From JAXLVB01 sp046329195 (lineage in GTDB: Bacteria > Bacteroidota > Bacteroidia > Cytophagales > Spirosomataceae), in NCBI GenBank assembly GCA_046329195.1, contig JAXLVB010000001.1, positions 2,914,001 to 2,978,000 of the forward strand: 64,000 nucleotides of DNA. The letters run 5' to 3'. Below, one piece after another: positions 50,369 to 59,303 of the stretch. How positions within the stretch are numbered: the first letter of the stretch is position 1; each line of letters begins with the position of its first letter. Below the pieces are notes generated by a model. It was not told the DNA's origin, made no database searches, and saw only the letters and a list, made by a program, of their open reading frames with translations. A program made the translations under genes and the position numbers.

Positions 50369-52633
50369 CTACTTTGTGTCTTCTTGATTAGCTTTTCGTA
50401 AAATCTCCTCAAACTTGGTGCAATTACTCTGACATTCTCCCTTAGTATTCAGCACGTACTTGGTACCACCCGAATCAATTAGTTCAATTTGTTCGGCATC
50501 GAGGTACTCCACGGCTTTGAACGAACAAGGGGCAATTTTGGCATTGAACATATTGATGATTCCCATCTTGTTTTCGCCTTTCGAGACGATAGCGAGTCCA
50601 TTTTTGAAGGCTTTTACCTCTTCATATTCGTAGTTGATATACAGTTTACCTTTGGCGTCAATAAATCCGTATTTATTGTTGTCGTATTTTACAGCATAGA
50701 GGCCTTCTCGGGGTAAGGTGATTTCTTTGTAAATACAACGCACCGTCATTTTACCGGTGGTATCGATGAGCCCCCATTTGTTATCTTTTTTGACCAAAAA
50801 CATATACTGCTTGTCATAGCCTCTGATGGATTCGTAGGCCATCGACGTAATACTAGCATGGGTATTTTTGTTGATCAGATGATAGTACAACCGCTGGGTT
50901 TCGGCTTGTGGGTCAGTAACTAGCGTTTTTACTACTATAAAATTGTTTAACAACGTATCGGTGAGCCTATAGCGGTAGCCACTTGTAAAGGTTTCTTCTG
51001 GCTTAAGCACGATCCGGCCAGCTAAGTCAACGATTAAATCTTGCACACATCGTTCGGATTTGTCTGATTTAGAGCAGTTTGGGTTAAACTGACGCACAAT
51101 GGCATAACCATAAGCCGAGAATTTATCGACTTCTCTATACCGAATCGGTACAGCCTCAGAGCCATCACGACGGATGTATCCACATTGCCCTTCTTCTCGG
51201 CAGGCGGGGGCTATATCAAACTGATTGAAGTCTCCTAACGAAACAAATACAGGTGCTATGACTTCCTGGAAAGCCTTATTAATGACTCCGAAACGCTTGT
51301 TTTTATCTTGGAAAACGGCAAAGCCTTTGGCATCAAACGGGCGGATACTTTGATACGACTTACTTACTCGGAAGTTTTCTAAATGCAGAATATAAATATC
51401 TTCCCGACTTTTGAGCATGGCAGCACCGTAGTTATTAAAGTCACCGATTTCGTCATAAATAATAGGGACTTTGACAGACCCAGTCGAGTCAATAATGCCG
51501 AATTTTCGATCAATTTCTACCCTTGCCAAGCCAGCAATCCCCATAATTTCGACTCGGTCAAACGACACGTCGGTGCGTATTTTACCATCAATCCGAAGCA
51601 AACCGTACTTCTTGCCACTACGTACCAAAAATAGGTCTGAGCTCTTAAAAAACGGCATGATGTCGTCGTAATAGTCAGAAATAGGCTGATGCGACTTATC
51701 AAAATTATTGTCAATCAGTGCTACTCGGCCAGTGTTGGTAGGTTTTTTAGTAGGGGTGTTGGTTGTAGCCGGAAGTGCTTGGGCTTGTTTGAACTTGGCA
51801 ATACTGTAGCCCCATTTGAGCGCTTGGGCACTTTCGATGTCGCCGAGAGGCTCGCTTTCTGTTCCATCAAAGTCAATGAAGTACCAATCAAATTTTTTGA
51901 CCAACGCACGCCCGTCATTAAATGGCTCAGCCAACTCGTATTGGCAAGGAATGACTTCAATTCCAGCAATACTCATGAATCCAAACACTTGATTCTTTTT
52001 GATTCGGGCAAACCCTTCGTTGAAATTATCCACAAAACCAAAACGAGGGTTGTTTCGTAGCGTGGCAACTGGATAGGCCAAAATGCGTTGGTTTTCGTTG
52101 TCAAGTGTCCAAATTAAGTTAGCATTTCCGCCGATGTCGTTAATGGTTTCACCACTTTTGAGCATTCCCATACGCCAGAAAATATCACTACGGAGCTGAT
52201 ACTGAAATACATCGGGTATCGAGTCGGTCTTAATAGCCGCAAGGCGCTGTTTGTAACTTTGGCCTTGTTCTTTCAAAAAGTTGGAGTACGACTGCGCATT
52301 CTCAAAATTGGTAGCATTGAGTGCTTTTTGAGAGAGTGCTTTTTGCTCGTTGTTGCTCGTTGATGCAGCAGGTGCGTTGGTATTAAACGGATTAGGCACT
52401 CCTGCCGAGATGATTTGAAGCGAATTAGAATTACGCACGCCAAGTGATGGTTGGAGCGTTTCGGTTTCACGAGCAAACGTATCGGCCAAAGCTGCTGCTA
52501 ACTGCTTACGGGCATCTTGAATAGAGGCCACCCTTTCACCCAGACTTGGCTGCTTTTTGTCAGGGGTCTGGGCGCTCACCATAGTAGCTACTACTAAGGA
52601 TAAGCATAGGAAAACCGCCGATTTCCTATTCAT
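50369..52633 (-). CDS. WG-repeat protein, secreted
   Basis: The 754-aa protein has a signal peptide ending VSAQ (about residue 22) and many WG repeats, for example KWGLIDTTGKMTVRCIYKEI and KYGFIDAKGKLYINYEYEEV. The first third is a helical, Gln/Ala-rich segment. WG-repeat proteins form beta propeller-like or solenoid surfaces; their role is unknown. It follows a 355-base gap and the terminator of the upstream gene, so it is monocistronic. Confidence 0.85.
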   Translation of the reverse strand: MNRKSAVFLCLSLVVATMVSAQTPDKKQPSLGERVASIQDARKQLAAALADTFARETETLQPSLGVRNSNSLQIISAGVPNPFNTNAPAASTSNNEQKALSQKALNATNFENAQSYSNFLKEQGQSYKQRLAAIKTDSIPDVFQYQLRSDIFWRMGMLKSGETINDIGGNANLIWTLDNENQRILAYPVATLRNNPRFGFVDNFNEGFARIKKNQVFGFMSIAGIEVIPCQYELAEPFNDGRALVKKFDWYFIDFDGTESEPLGDIESAQALKWGYSIAKFKQAQALPATTNTPTKKPTNTGRVALIDNNFDKSHQPISDYYDDIMPFFKSSDLFLVRSGKKYGLLRIDGKIRTDVSFDRVEIMGIAGLARVEIDRKFGIIDSTGSVKVPIIYDEIGDFNNYGAAMLKSREDIYILHLENFRVSKSYQSIRPFDAKGFAVFQDKNKRFGVINKAFQEVIAPVFVSLGDFNQFDIAPACREEGQCGYIRRDGSEAVPIRYREVDKFSAYGYAIVRQFNPNCSKSDKSERCVQDLIVDLAGRIVLKPEETFTSGYRYRLTDTLLNNFIVVKTLVTDPQAETQRLYYHLINKNTHASITSMAYESIRGYDKQYMFLVKKDNKWGLIDTTGKMTVRCIYKEITLPREGLYAVKYDNNKYGFIDAKGKLYINYEYEEVKAFKNGLAIVSKGENKMGIINMFNAKIAPCSFKAVEYLDAEQIELIDSGGTKYVLNTKGECQSNCTKFEEILRKANQEDTK

Positions 52634-52988
52634 AATTCACAAAGGTTTAGGTTCAACTTCGAGTCTAATCATAATACCCTATTAAAAGAGGTAACAAGCT
52701 ATTATGAATCGTTGTATTTGGGTAACAGATAAAATTAACGGGTTCTTTCTTGATGGAGGTGGAATATTAGGAACAAACTTCGGTCGAAGTTGGGCAACTC
52801 ACATCAAATCTTCACTGAACGAATCAACGTTTATCAGGTGTAAAAATAAACGTTGATTTAAAAAATTGAAATAACTTGTGACACAAGCTATTGTATTTAC
52901 GATAAACTGAAAAAAAGGTCACACGAACCGACAAAAAAAGTGGTAAACCATATATAGTTACCACTTTTTCGGTCTGGCTGATAGGGGC
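52634..52988. other. 355-base intergenic region
   Basis: It holds the leader of the WG-repeat gene and the terminator of the upstream Ppx-fold gene (52935-52969). I found no good TAnnTTTG element, no small coding frame and no RNA gene. Confidence 0.6.
52935..52969 (-). terminator. Intrinsic terminator of the exported Ppx-fold gene
   Basis: AAAAAGTGGTAA (52935-52946) pairs with TTACCACTTTTT (52958-52969), 12 bp, with T-runs on both strands. Confidence 0.85.
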
Positions 52989-54140
52989 TTATGAGCGCTT
53001 CAAAAAGTCGTTTTTGAAAGCATCATAAATCAACACGTTGATCCAGTACGCATCTCTCGAAAAGTAATAGGTTTTCTTTTCGGGTGAGCCAATTTCTTTC
53101 AGAATCTGCATAGCCAACGACATTCCGGCCAAGCAGGCGTCTCGGTTATAAATCTTCTGAGAAGCTTTTTCGTTATCTTTAATCATTAGCTGGCGTAGAT
53201 TGGCATCAGTGATGTTGTCAAACGTACGGCTTTGGAATGCTTTCCAGCCATTTTCACGGCGCAGCATATAATCAAAATCCTGTAAATCGCTGTACTTAAA
53301 CTCCACGATTTCATCTTGTACTTTCTCTGGATATAACCACGTGACAAATTGGTAGGGGGCACCGCCAATCAAGTAAATAATGTTACGATTTCCAACGGTT
53401 ATGCCAGGGTTATCGCTTAGCGAAGAACGGATCAATACTGCAAGGGTGTCTTCAACAATAGTTTTGAGTTGTTTTTGATAATCATCAAAGTTATTGGTGC
53501 GTTTGGCAACTCGTTCTGAAAGGCGACGAGCTCCAAACTCAAGGTTAAACGACTTGAAGGTATATTTTTCTTTTCCATCAGCCGCCACATATTTTTGTAG
53601 AATACCACCCTTGCTACTTCCACCTCCAATATCCACCAAAATCGCACTGTCAAAGTCGTCTCGGTCCATACTGGCACGAGCACCGTAGGCCGATTCTGCT
53701 TTATTAGTCAGCGAGGTGTTTACCGCCATCCCTAATGTCTTTTGGGCGTAGGCGTCTAGTTCATTAATATTGGTAGCTAAGTTGATTCCAGACGACGAGT
53801 ACATCACAAAATCTTTGTTGGTGAGTTTGTAAACGGTCTTGGCATCTTCGAGCATTTCTTGGACAAACGAAATAGCATCTTGAATGTCGGGAGTACGGAG
53901 TTTGCCACCATTGGTTTCCATGCCTTTTACAAGACCTACAGACTCTTGGCGTTCGTAAACCAATTTATAACGGAGCTTGTCATTTTTGAAATAAAAGCCC
54001 ATGATGGAGATTTTAACTCCTTGCGCACCAATGTCAATGCCTCCTCGGTAACCAACGTATTTGATAGTTTCTTGGGCAGATACTAGGGTGTATCCGTACA
54101 GGAAGAGGCAAAGCGAAAAAAGTAAACGTAACGACTTCAT
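52989..54140 (-). CDS. Exported Ppx/GppA-fold (ASKHA) protein
   Basis: The 383-aa protein has a clear signal peptide (SLCLFLYGYTLVSAQ, residues 9-23) and an actin/Hsp70-type ATPase core of the exopolyphosphatase group: GGIDIGAQGVKISI (phosphate-1 loop, about 33-46), LVDIGGGSSKGGIL (phosphate-2 loop) and IIYLIGGAPYQFV (adenosine loop). Ppx and GppA are cytosolic and act on polyphosphate or pppGpp. An exported version is unusual, because the periplasm has no free ATP. It ends in a basic KRS tail. No known substrate. Confidence 0.78.
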   Translation of the reverse strand: MKSLRLLFSLCLFLYGYTLVSAQETIKYVGYRGGIDIGAQGVKISIMGFYFKNDKLRYKLVYERQESVGLVKGMETNGGKLRTPDIQDAISFVQEMLEDAKTVYKLTNKDFVMYSSSGINLATNINELDAYAQKTLGMAVNTSLTNKAESAYGARASMDRDDFDSAILVDIGGGSSKGGILQKYVAADGKEKYTFKSFNLEFGARRLSERVAKRTNNFDDYQKQLKTIVEDTLAVLIRSSLSDNPGITVGNRNIIYLIGGAPYQFVTWLYPEKVQDEIVEFKYSDLQDFDYMLRRENGWKAFQSRTFDNITDANLRQLMIKDNEKASQKIYNRDACLAGMSLAMQILKEIGSPEKKTYYFSRDAYWINVLIYDAFKNDFLKRS

Positions 54141-54232
54141 TGTTTTGTGTTAGGGTTTGTAATTGGAGATTAGTCAATGGTTTGGGCGGTATAAAACCAT
54201 ATATTCATAAGGGAAGTTTGACGAGAGTTGGC

Positions 54233-54730
54233 TCAGAATTCCACCTCCACGTCTTCGTCGTTTTTAGCTTTTTTCTTCTTTTTGACATCCTGCGCTGGTG
54301 TAGTAGCCTTGGGGTCGGTCACTCCTTTTTTGCCTTTCTGGGTTTTAGCTGTTTTGGCATCGGTTGTAGTGGCTGGCGTGGCAGCAGGAGTTGTAACCGA
54401 TTCAGTAAGAGGTTGAACTGGCTGTGTAGTTTGGTTGGCAGGCGTAGTCGCTTCGTCGGCTTCGCTGGTGCTTACTTTCGCTTCTTTTTTGGTCTTTTTG
54501 GCGCTTTCGTCAGCGGGCGGTGTAGTTGATGGCGTGATGCTCTCTTGAGAAGGCGTAGTAGTGGACGGCGTGGTTGTTGTAGAATCAGTAGGAGCAACAC
54601 TCAAGGAGTCGGTCTTCGTTTCGGTTGAGTTTTCGGTTTTGCTACCTTGATTACAACTTTGGATGCCTACAGCAAACAAAATGACTAGAAGCCCAACAAC
54701 AAAGTGGCTTCCGTGGCGGAACGGTTTCAT
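54233..54730 (-). CDS. Low-complexity Thr/Pro/Lys-rich lipoprotein
   Basis: The 165-aa protein has a lipobox-like stretch (LLVILFAVGIQSC, Cys26) followed by Ser/Thr/Pro- and Ala/Lys-rich sequence to the end (KKKKKAKNDEDVEVEF). No domain is visible; it is probably a disordered surface or spacer protein. It has a good promoter at 54781-54809. Confidence 0.65.
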   Translation of the reverse strand: MKPFRHGSHFVVGLLVILFAVGIQSCNQGSKTENSTETKTDSLSVAPTDSTTTTPSTTTPSQESITPSTTPPADESAKKTKKEAKVSTSEADEATTPANQTTQPVQPLTESVTTPAATPATTTDAKTAKTQKGKKGVTDPKATTPAQDVKKKKKAKNDEDVEVEF

Positions 54731-54780
54731 AGTGAATTAGGTGCTAGTAATTGGGATTTGAATTTGGCTTACTAAGGTAG

Positions 54781-54809
54781 CAAAAGTATCTAAATAATGA
54801 CGAAGCAAA
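54781..54809 (-). promoter_or_regulatory. Bacteroidota-type promoter of the low-complexity lipoprotein gene
   Basis: On the minus strand TACTTTTG (54788 to 54781) matches TAnnTTTG exactly and TTTG (54809 to 54806) lies 17 bases upstream. It directly follows the terminator of the upstream gene. Confidence 0.65.
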
Positions 54810-54810
54810 C

Positions 54811-54859
54811 AAAAAAAAATCTCAGAAAGTCCTAAATGAAGCAGACTCTCTGAGATTTT
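54811..54859 (-). terminator. Intrinsic terminator after the YncE-phosphatase gene
   Basis: AAAATCTCAGA (54816-54826) pairs with TCTGAGATTTT (54849-54859). On the minus strand it is followed by a run of about nine T. Confidence 0.8.
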
Positions 54860-54897
54860 GAAGGAAAAGTAAGCTCAATCACTAATAACGGGATGGG

Positions 54898-57378
54898 TTA
54901 GTCATCATCGTCGTCATCTTCTTCCTCGTCATCGGAACCTCGTTTGGCCAATAGCACAAAAGCGCCCCGCCGAGGCGCAGGCATGGTAGCATGTAAACCT
55001 CTGACAGTTTGCCAGATAATTTGGTTAAACTCAATGTCAGGGATGGCATCTTCTTTGGCCAAATTAAATTGTTCCGAACGGATGGCGTTGCGATTATAAG
55101 CGGTGTTTTTTAGGTCCAAGTCAATGTTACTCGGAAGCGCAACAAATGGCGACACTTGGGGTGTGGTACTGAAACAGCGCCACATCGGTGTAGCAGCTGC
55201 ATCGTATTGACTCATGGGAGGAATCCCCAAAATGAGTTCGATGGTTCGCAACATTCCCGATGTAGAGTATGGCGTGTGGTCCACAAAATGCCGTTTTACA
55301 TGGCCGCCAGCCACAAAAGCAATCGAACGGTGGGCATCAACGTGGTCGGCACCGTTTTGGGCGTCATCCTCCAAAATAAACACGACAGACTGCTCCCAGA
55401 TTTTACTTTTAGACAAATGTTCTACAAACCGACCTATGGCTAGGTCGTTGTCGGCTACAGCGGCTTCGGGGGTAGGGCGATTGCGAGCGGCACCTGAGGT
55501 ATGGTCATTGCCAAAACGCAAGGAATTGAAGCGAGGAACTGCATTGAGGGCAATGAGCGAGTCGAGATCTTTTTCCCAAGCCGTTTCACGGTCAACATCT
55601 TTGTAACCAAGGTCCCAGCCATGATACGTTTTGCAATAATGCCCCTCTAGTACAGGCATAGTGGCTTTGTTATCATAAATAAACTCGCCGTAGGTACGGT
55701 AGCTGATGCCCGCTCGCTGGCAGTGGTTCCAGATGAATCCTTTTTTGGGATAGGCAATAGGACGGCTGCCTTCGTAGTCATAAGTGCCACCACGACCACC
55801 GTAGTTGGTAGGCCAGGTTTTTTCTACATAGTCGTTTGCATAAGCGGCATTAGACCAGTTGTGACCGTCGGCACTCACTTCGGCATCTACATAAAAGTTG
55901 TCGAGCAGCACAAACTCACTGGCCAGTTTGTGGTGGTTAGGAGTGATTTTTTGTGGGAAAATACACAAACTAGGGTCTCCATTGCCTTCTTTGACATCGC
56001 CGAGGACTTGGTCGTAGGTACGGTTTTCTTTGACGATATAAAAAACGTACTTGATGGGCGAAGCATCTCCTACTTTTTGAGGAATAGGGTTGCCTATTTC
56101 GCCTTCGGCAAAGCGCTCTTTTTCTTTGGAATACGGCGTGTTTTGATAAACAAGCTGCGAGTAAGTTGCCAACGTTGGCGCATCAGGAAGGTCTATAATC
56201 GAAAGCGTACCTTTGAAGAGGCCGCCGATGTATTGTTCTTTCTCGATAGACTCTGGATTAGGGCCTTTTTCTTGCGTTTGTTTCTTTTTGAGTGGATTAG
56301 GCCCTTTGGGGTTGGGCAGTGAACTAAACCCTTTTCCATTAGTGACCAAGAGTTTGTTGTTAATTACCTTGACCGAAGTCGGATACCAACCGGTCGGAAT
56401 AAAGCCGAGTGAATGACTTTTGCCTGGAGTCGTCACGTCAAATACTGCTACGCAGTTATTGTCAGCATTAGCAATGTATAGGGTTTTGTCATCGGGCGAG
56501 AGACAAAGCCCATTGGGCGTACTGCCAGCAGGAGCATCTGGAAACAGCGAGGTGGTGAGGGTCTCCACTACTTGTTGCGTACGTAAGTCAATGACCGATA
56601 CGGTATTCACATTGGCATTAGCCACAAACAAATAGTTGCCATTTTGAGAAACCACCATTTCGCTAGGGTGGCTGTCGGTCTGAATTTCTTTCTTGATTTG
56701 CTGCGAAGCCGCATCAATAACCAACACTTTTTCGCCTCCCCAGAGCGAAACATAGACGTTGCCGCCAGCCAATACACACGTGAAAGTTTCGGCAGGAAGT
56801 TTGGTTTTATTGATTACTTTTCTAGTTTGTAAGTCGCAGGTATAGAGGGAGTTATCTTCTTTAGTGGTTACAAAGAGTCGGTTGTGGGCTTCATCAAGAG
56901 CAATTCCTGTGGGCGAAATTTTGTTAGGCCACGGCGCCCCCAGCGAAATCACAGCTTCTTTGTGCAACGAATCACCAGCCGTACTATAAATCTGAATCAG
57001 GTTTTCGTTACCAGCCGAAGCATAAAGGTGTTTTTCGTCGGCACTGAAGGCCAGCCCATACCATGCCCGCTTGATGACTTCTTCGTCAAGAACTTTTTCT
57101 TGAGTAGCATCAATAAGGCTAATACTGTGTCCACTTTGGCCATTATTGGTCACAGCTACATACTTTTTGCTTGGCGACACCACCATGTTGAGCGGTAAGT
57201 CGCCTAAGGTAAGGCTATGCCCAACAGGCGTAAGCGACCAGCCATTGGGGAGTTGAATGCGTTTGGAGCTCAGTTGCTGGAGCAACGTATTGTCTATCTG
57301 TGTAGCAGTAGGTTTAGTTTGGCAAGCCTGCAGCAAGAGCAGGCCAGCCAGCAGAAGGCCATGAAAGTACTTGTTCAT
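54898..57378 (-). CDS. YncE-like beta-propeller / alkaline-phosphatase-type phosphoesterase fusion
   Basis: The 826-aa lipoprotein (lipobox LLLLQAC, Cys19) has an N-terminal YncE/YVTN-type propeller (about 40-370; repeats such as YLFVANANVNTVSVIDLRTQ) and a C-terminal phosphoesterase (about 430-760) with FYIVKENRTYDQVLGD, DGHNWSNAAYANDY and LEDDAQNGADHVDAHRS (metal-ligand Asp/His residues). The fusion is common in Bacteroidota. It ends in the acidic tail DDEEEDDDDDD. The substrate is unknown; phospholipid or phosphoester hydrolysis is plausible. Confidence 0.87.
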   Translation of the reverse strand: MNKYFHGLLLAGLLLLQACQTKPTATQIDNTLLQQLSSKRIQLPNGWSLTPVGHSLTLGDLPLNMVVSPSKKYVAVTNNGQSGHSISLIDATQEKVLDEEVIKRAWYGLAFSADEKHLYASAGNENLIQIYSTAGDSLHKEAVISLGAPWPNKISPTGIALDEAHNRLFVTTKEDNSLYTCDLQTRKVINKTKLPAETFTCVLAGGNVYVSLWGGEKVLVIDAASQQIKKEIQTDSHPSEMVVSQNGNYLFVANANVNTVSVIDLRTQQVVETLTTSLFPDAPAGSTPNGLCLSPDDKTLYIANADNNCVAVFDVTTPGKSHSLGFIPTGWYPTSVKVINNKLLVTNGKGFSSLPNPKGPNPLKKKQTQEKGPNPESIEKEQYIGGLFKGTLSIIDLPDAPTLATYSQLVYQNTPYSKEKERFAEGEIGNPIPQKVGDASPIKYVFYIVKENRTYDQVLGDVKEGNGDPSLCIFPQKITPNHHKLASEFVLLDNFYVDAEVSADGHNWSNAAYANDYVEKTWPTNYGGRGGTYDYEGSRPIAYPKKGFIWNHCQRAGISYRTYGEFIYDNKATMPVLEGHYCKTYHGWDLGYKDVDRETAWEKDLDSLIALNAVPRFNSLRFGNDHTSGAARNRPTPEAAVADNDLAIGRFVEHLSKSKIWEQSVVFILEDDAQNGADHVDAHRSIAFVAGGHVKRHFVDHTPYSTSGMLRTIELILGIPPMSQYDAAATPMWRCFSTTPQVSPFVALPSNIDLDLKNTAYNRNAIRSEQFNLAKEDAIPDIEFNQIIWQTVRGLHATMPAPRRGAFVLLAKRGSDDEEEDDDDDD

Positions 57379-57529
57379 CGTTGATGATGCGGTTAGGGGT
57401 AATACAAAATACGGTACGATTTAGGGATTTTTAGAGTAGGAATCAACAAGTTAAGGTCAACAAATGATGAAGTTATCTATCAAGTGCCTAAATTATGCTA
57501 CCAGCAGCTCCTAACCCGTATTTTGCTCC

Positions 57530-58039
57530 TTATTCGTTCTTGTTGATGGCTTTGTGAGCTTTACGTTTTCGTACAGTTCGGTGTTTAAAATTATCAGATA
57601 AGACGCTGATGTTGCCGTCGATTTCAAAGACAGCTAAGTCAACTTCTCCAATTTTTTCGACGCCATGTTCTCGAACAGCCGCTTCTAATTCTTCAAGAGT
57701 GAGTCCTGAATCTTGAAGGGCGTTTTGTTTGAGGTGACCTTGATAGATCAGAATAATAGGTTCACCTTGCAAGAAGCTACTGATTTGTTTGGAGCGACCA
57801 GCTACTTTTTTTAGCAAAAAATTAGTCAGAAACAAGGCCACCGCCGCTACGATTCCGCCTACCAGTGAGGAGTCGGAACCCACCATAGCATTTTGTACCG
57901 AGTTAGAAATCAGCAAGATAAATACCAAGTCAATGACCGAAAGTTGCGAAAGTTCTTTTTTGCCAAAAAGCCGTATGGCCACAATCATGAAAAGATAGAC
58001 CGCTGTGGACCGTCTTATAATATCAAGGTAGCTGCTCAT
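57530..58039 (-). CDS. YetF-like DUF421 membrane protein
   Basis: Start at ATG 58039 (MSSYLDIIRRSTAVYLFMIV, 169 aa), the usual DUF421 beginning; a start at 58120 would add 27 residues. Three membrane segments include RLFGKKELSQLSVIDLVFIL and NSVQNAMVGSDSSL, then the cytosolic YetF domain (GEPIILIYQGHLKQNAL, LEELEAAVREHGV, VDLAVFEIDGNISVL) follows. The family is of unknown function. A basic tail (RKRKAHKAINKNE) ends the protein. Confidence 0.87.
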   Translation of the reverse strand: MSSYLDIIRRSTAVYLFMIVAIRLFGKKELSQLSVIDLVFILLISNSVQNAMVGSDSSLVGGIVAAVALFLTNFLLKKVAGRSKQISSFLQGEPIILIYQGHLKQNALQDSGLTLEELEAAVREHGVEKIGEVDLAVFEIDGNISVLSDNFKHRTVRKRKAHKAINKNE

Positions 58040-58214
58040 GCAGTAAAGGAAATAAAAAAATCCTAAAAGCACGCTTTTTGGGAGCGTTTGCGGTAATTTT
58101 TTGATGAGGCCAAGTACCACCTATTCCCCCAAAGCACTAAGATAAATCAGAATTGACGAAACAAGATGGTTTAATCAAGTTGGGGCGAGTAAAAAACGCT
58201 TCATCGTGTACTAA

Positions 58215-58976
58215 TCACAACGACGGGTAAAACAACAGGCTGTCTACCACACTTTTGGGTTTGAAATGGCGCCAGTTGCCTCGGTGATAGCGAAGGCGGT
58301 CTGCTATGATGCTAAAAACGGTAGGATTGGCACCCAAGCCACAATGGCTCCCCCTCACTTGGATGTTTTGATGGAGCTCGTCTTCGTCTTCTATGCAAGT
58401 ATCCCAATGCACAATGCCGTCTTCTTTTGAATAAATGGCCGTAGTAGGGACAGGAGCAGGGCGAGGAAAATCGTTTAGCAGCACCTCATGGGTATCTTTG
58501 GCTTTTTTGCCGAGGGTAATAAGCGAATAAAACCACTCAATATTATTAGGTTTCGTAAGGTTTCTGAACGGTGACCCCAACGTGACTACTTGCCTAATGA
58601 GATGAGGTTTTTGTTTGGCAATCTGGCGAGCATACACACCGCCAAGGCTCCAGCCAATGAGGCTAATGGTTTGTCCTGTTTGTTTATAGATAGCTTCAAC
58701 TCGTTCCAACAACACAATCAAATCTTCGATTTTGCCTACGTTTCGGCCTAAGCCCCAGTCGTACACCACGTAACCACGATCTTGCAGAAATCCCCGAAGC
58801 ATGCCTGTAGAGCGCTCACTCCCCATGAAGCCGGGTATAATCATCACAGGGTGGCCGTCGCCTTTTTCTTTGGTTTTGACCAGCGAATTATAAGAATACG
58901 CTAGTCCGAATTCGGTGATGGCCCGACTGGGCTCGGTCACCAACCAAAAAAGCGAGGGACGCTTGTTCTTTTTCAT
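58215..58976 (-). CDS. Alpha/beta hydrolase, lipase-like
   Basis: Start at ATG 58976 (MKKNKRPSLFWLVTEPSRAI, 253 aa). The core has the oxyanion region MIIPGFMGSERSTG, nucleophile elbow GWSLGG (Ser near 113), an Asp region and a His in RGSHCGLGANP. No signal peptide is seen. The layout resembles triacylglycerol-lipase and acylglycerol hydrolase-like proteins. It is a single gene, 175 bases from the DUF421 gene. Confidence 0.83.
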   Translation of the reverse strand: MKKNKRPSLFWLVTEPSRAITEFGLAYSYNSLVKTKEKGDGHPVMIIPGFMGSERSTGMLRGFLQDRGYVVYDWGLGRNVGKIEDLIVLLERVEAIYKQTGQTISLIGWSLGGVYARQIAKQKPHLIRQVVTLGSPFRNLTKPNNIEWFYSLITLGKKAKDTHEVLLNDFPRPAPVPTTAIYSKEDGIVHWDTCIEDEDELHQNIQVRGSHCGLGANPTVFSIIADRLRYHRGNWRHFKPKSVVDSLLFYPSL

Positions 58977-59303
58977 GATGCTGAACATATAAATTTCCGT
59001 TTAGAGCATGTCAAGTGGTGTGTTCAAAACGACAAACAGCGTGTAAATGTATGTTTTTTAAACGTAGATTGTATTTTTGCTCGAAAAAATATGGTAAAAG
59101 TTTTATCTTTAAAACCTTTGTGAGAAATCTCTTTACCCAAGATGGGCTAAACGGACAACGAGCTGATACACTGTTTGGGTTTATTGAAGCTAAAACGTAC
59201 CAAACCTACAATTGTTTAGAAATTCATAACCGCACATACGAAATTTATCGCTTGTAGTCAAATTTTGTTATGTTTGCTAACATACTGTTTCATCTTACGG
59301 CGC
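58977..59303. other. 327-base intergenic region
   Basis: It separates the divergent lipase-like and acyltransferase-fusion genes. Two -7-like elements, TATTTTTG (59072-59079) and TATGTTTG (59269-59276), face the plus strand, the second 27 bases before ATG 59304. I see no hairpin, RNA gene or coding frame worth calling. Confidence 0.5.

Noticed and set aside
55723..56322. 199-aa plus-strand open frame
   Set aside because: It is antisense to the YncE-phosphatase gene and has no recognisable domain.
59015..59257. 80-aa plus-strand open frame in the intergenic region
   Set aside because: It has no family-like features; the stretch is AT-rich leader sequence and the composition is not protein-like.
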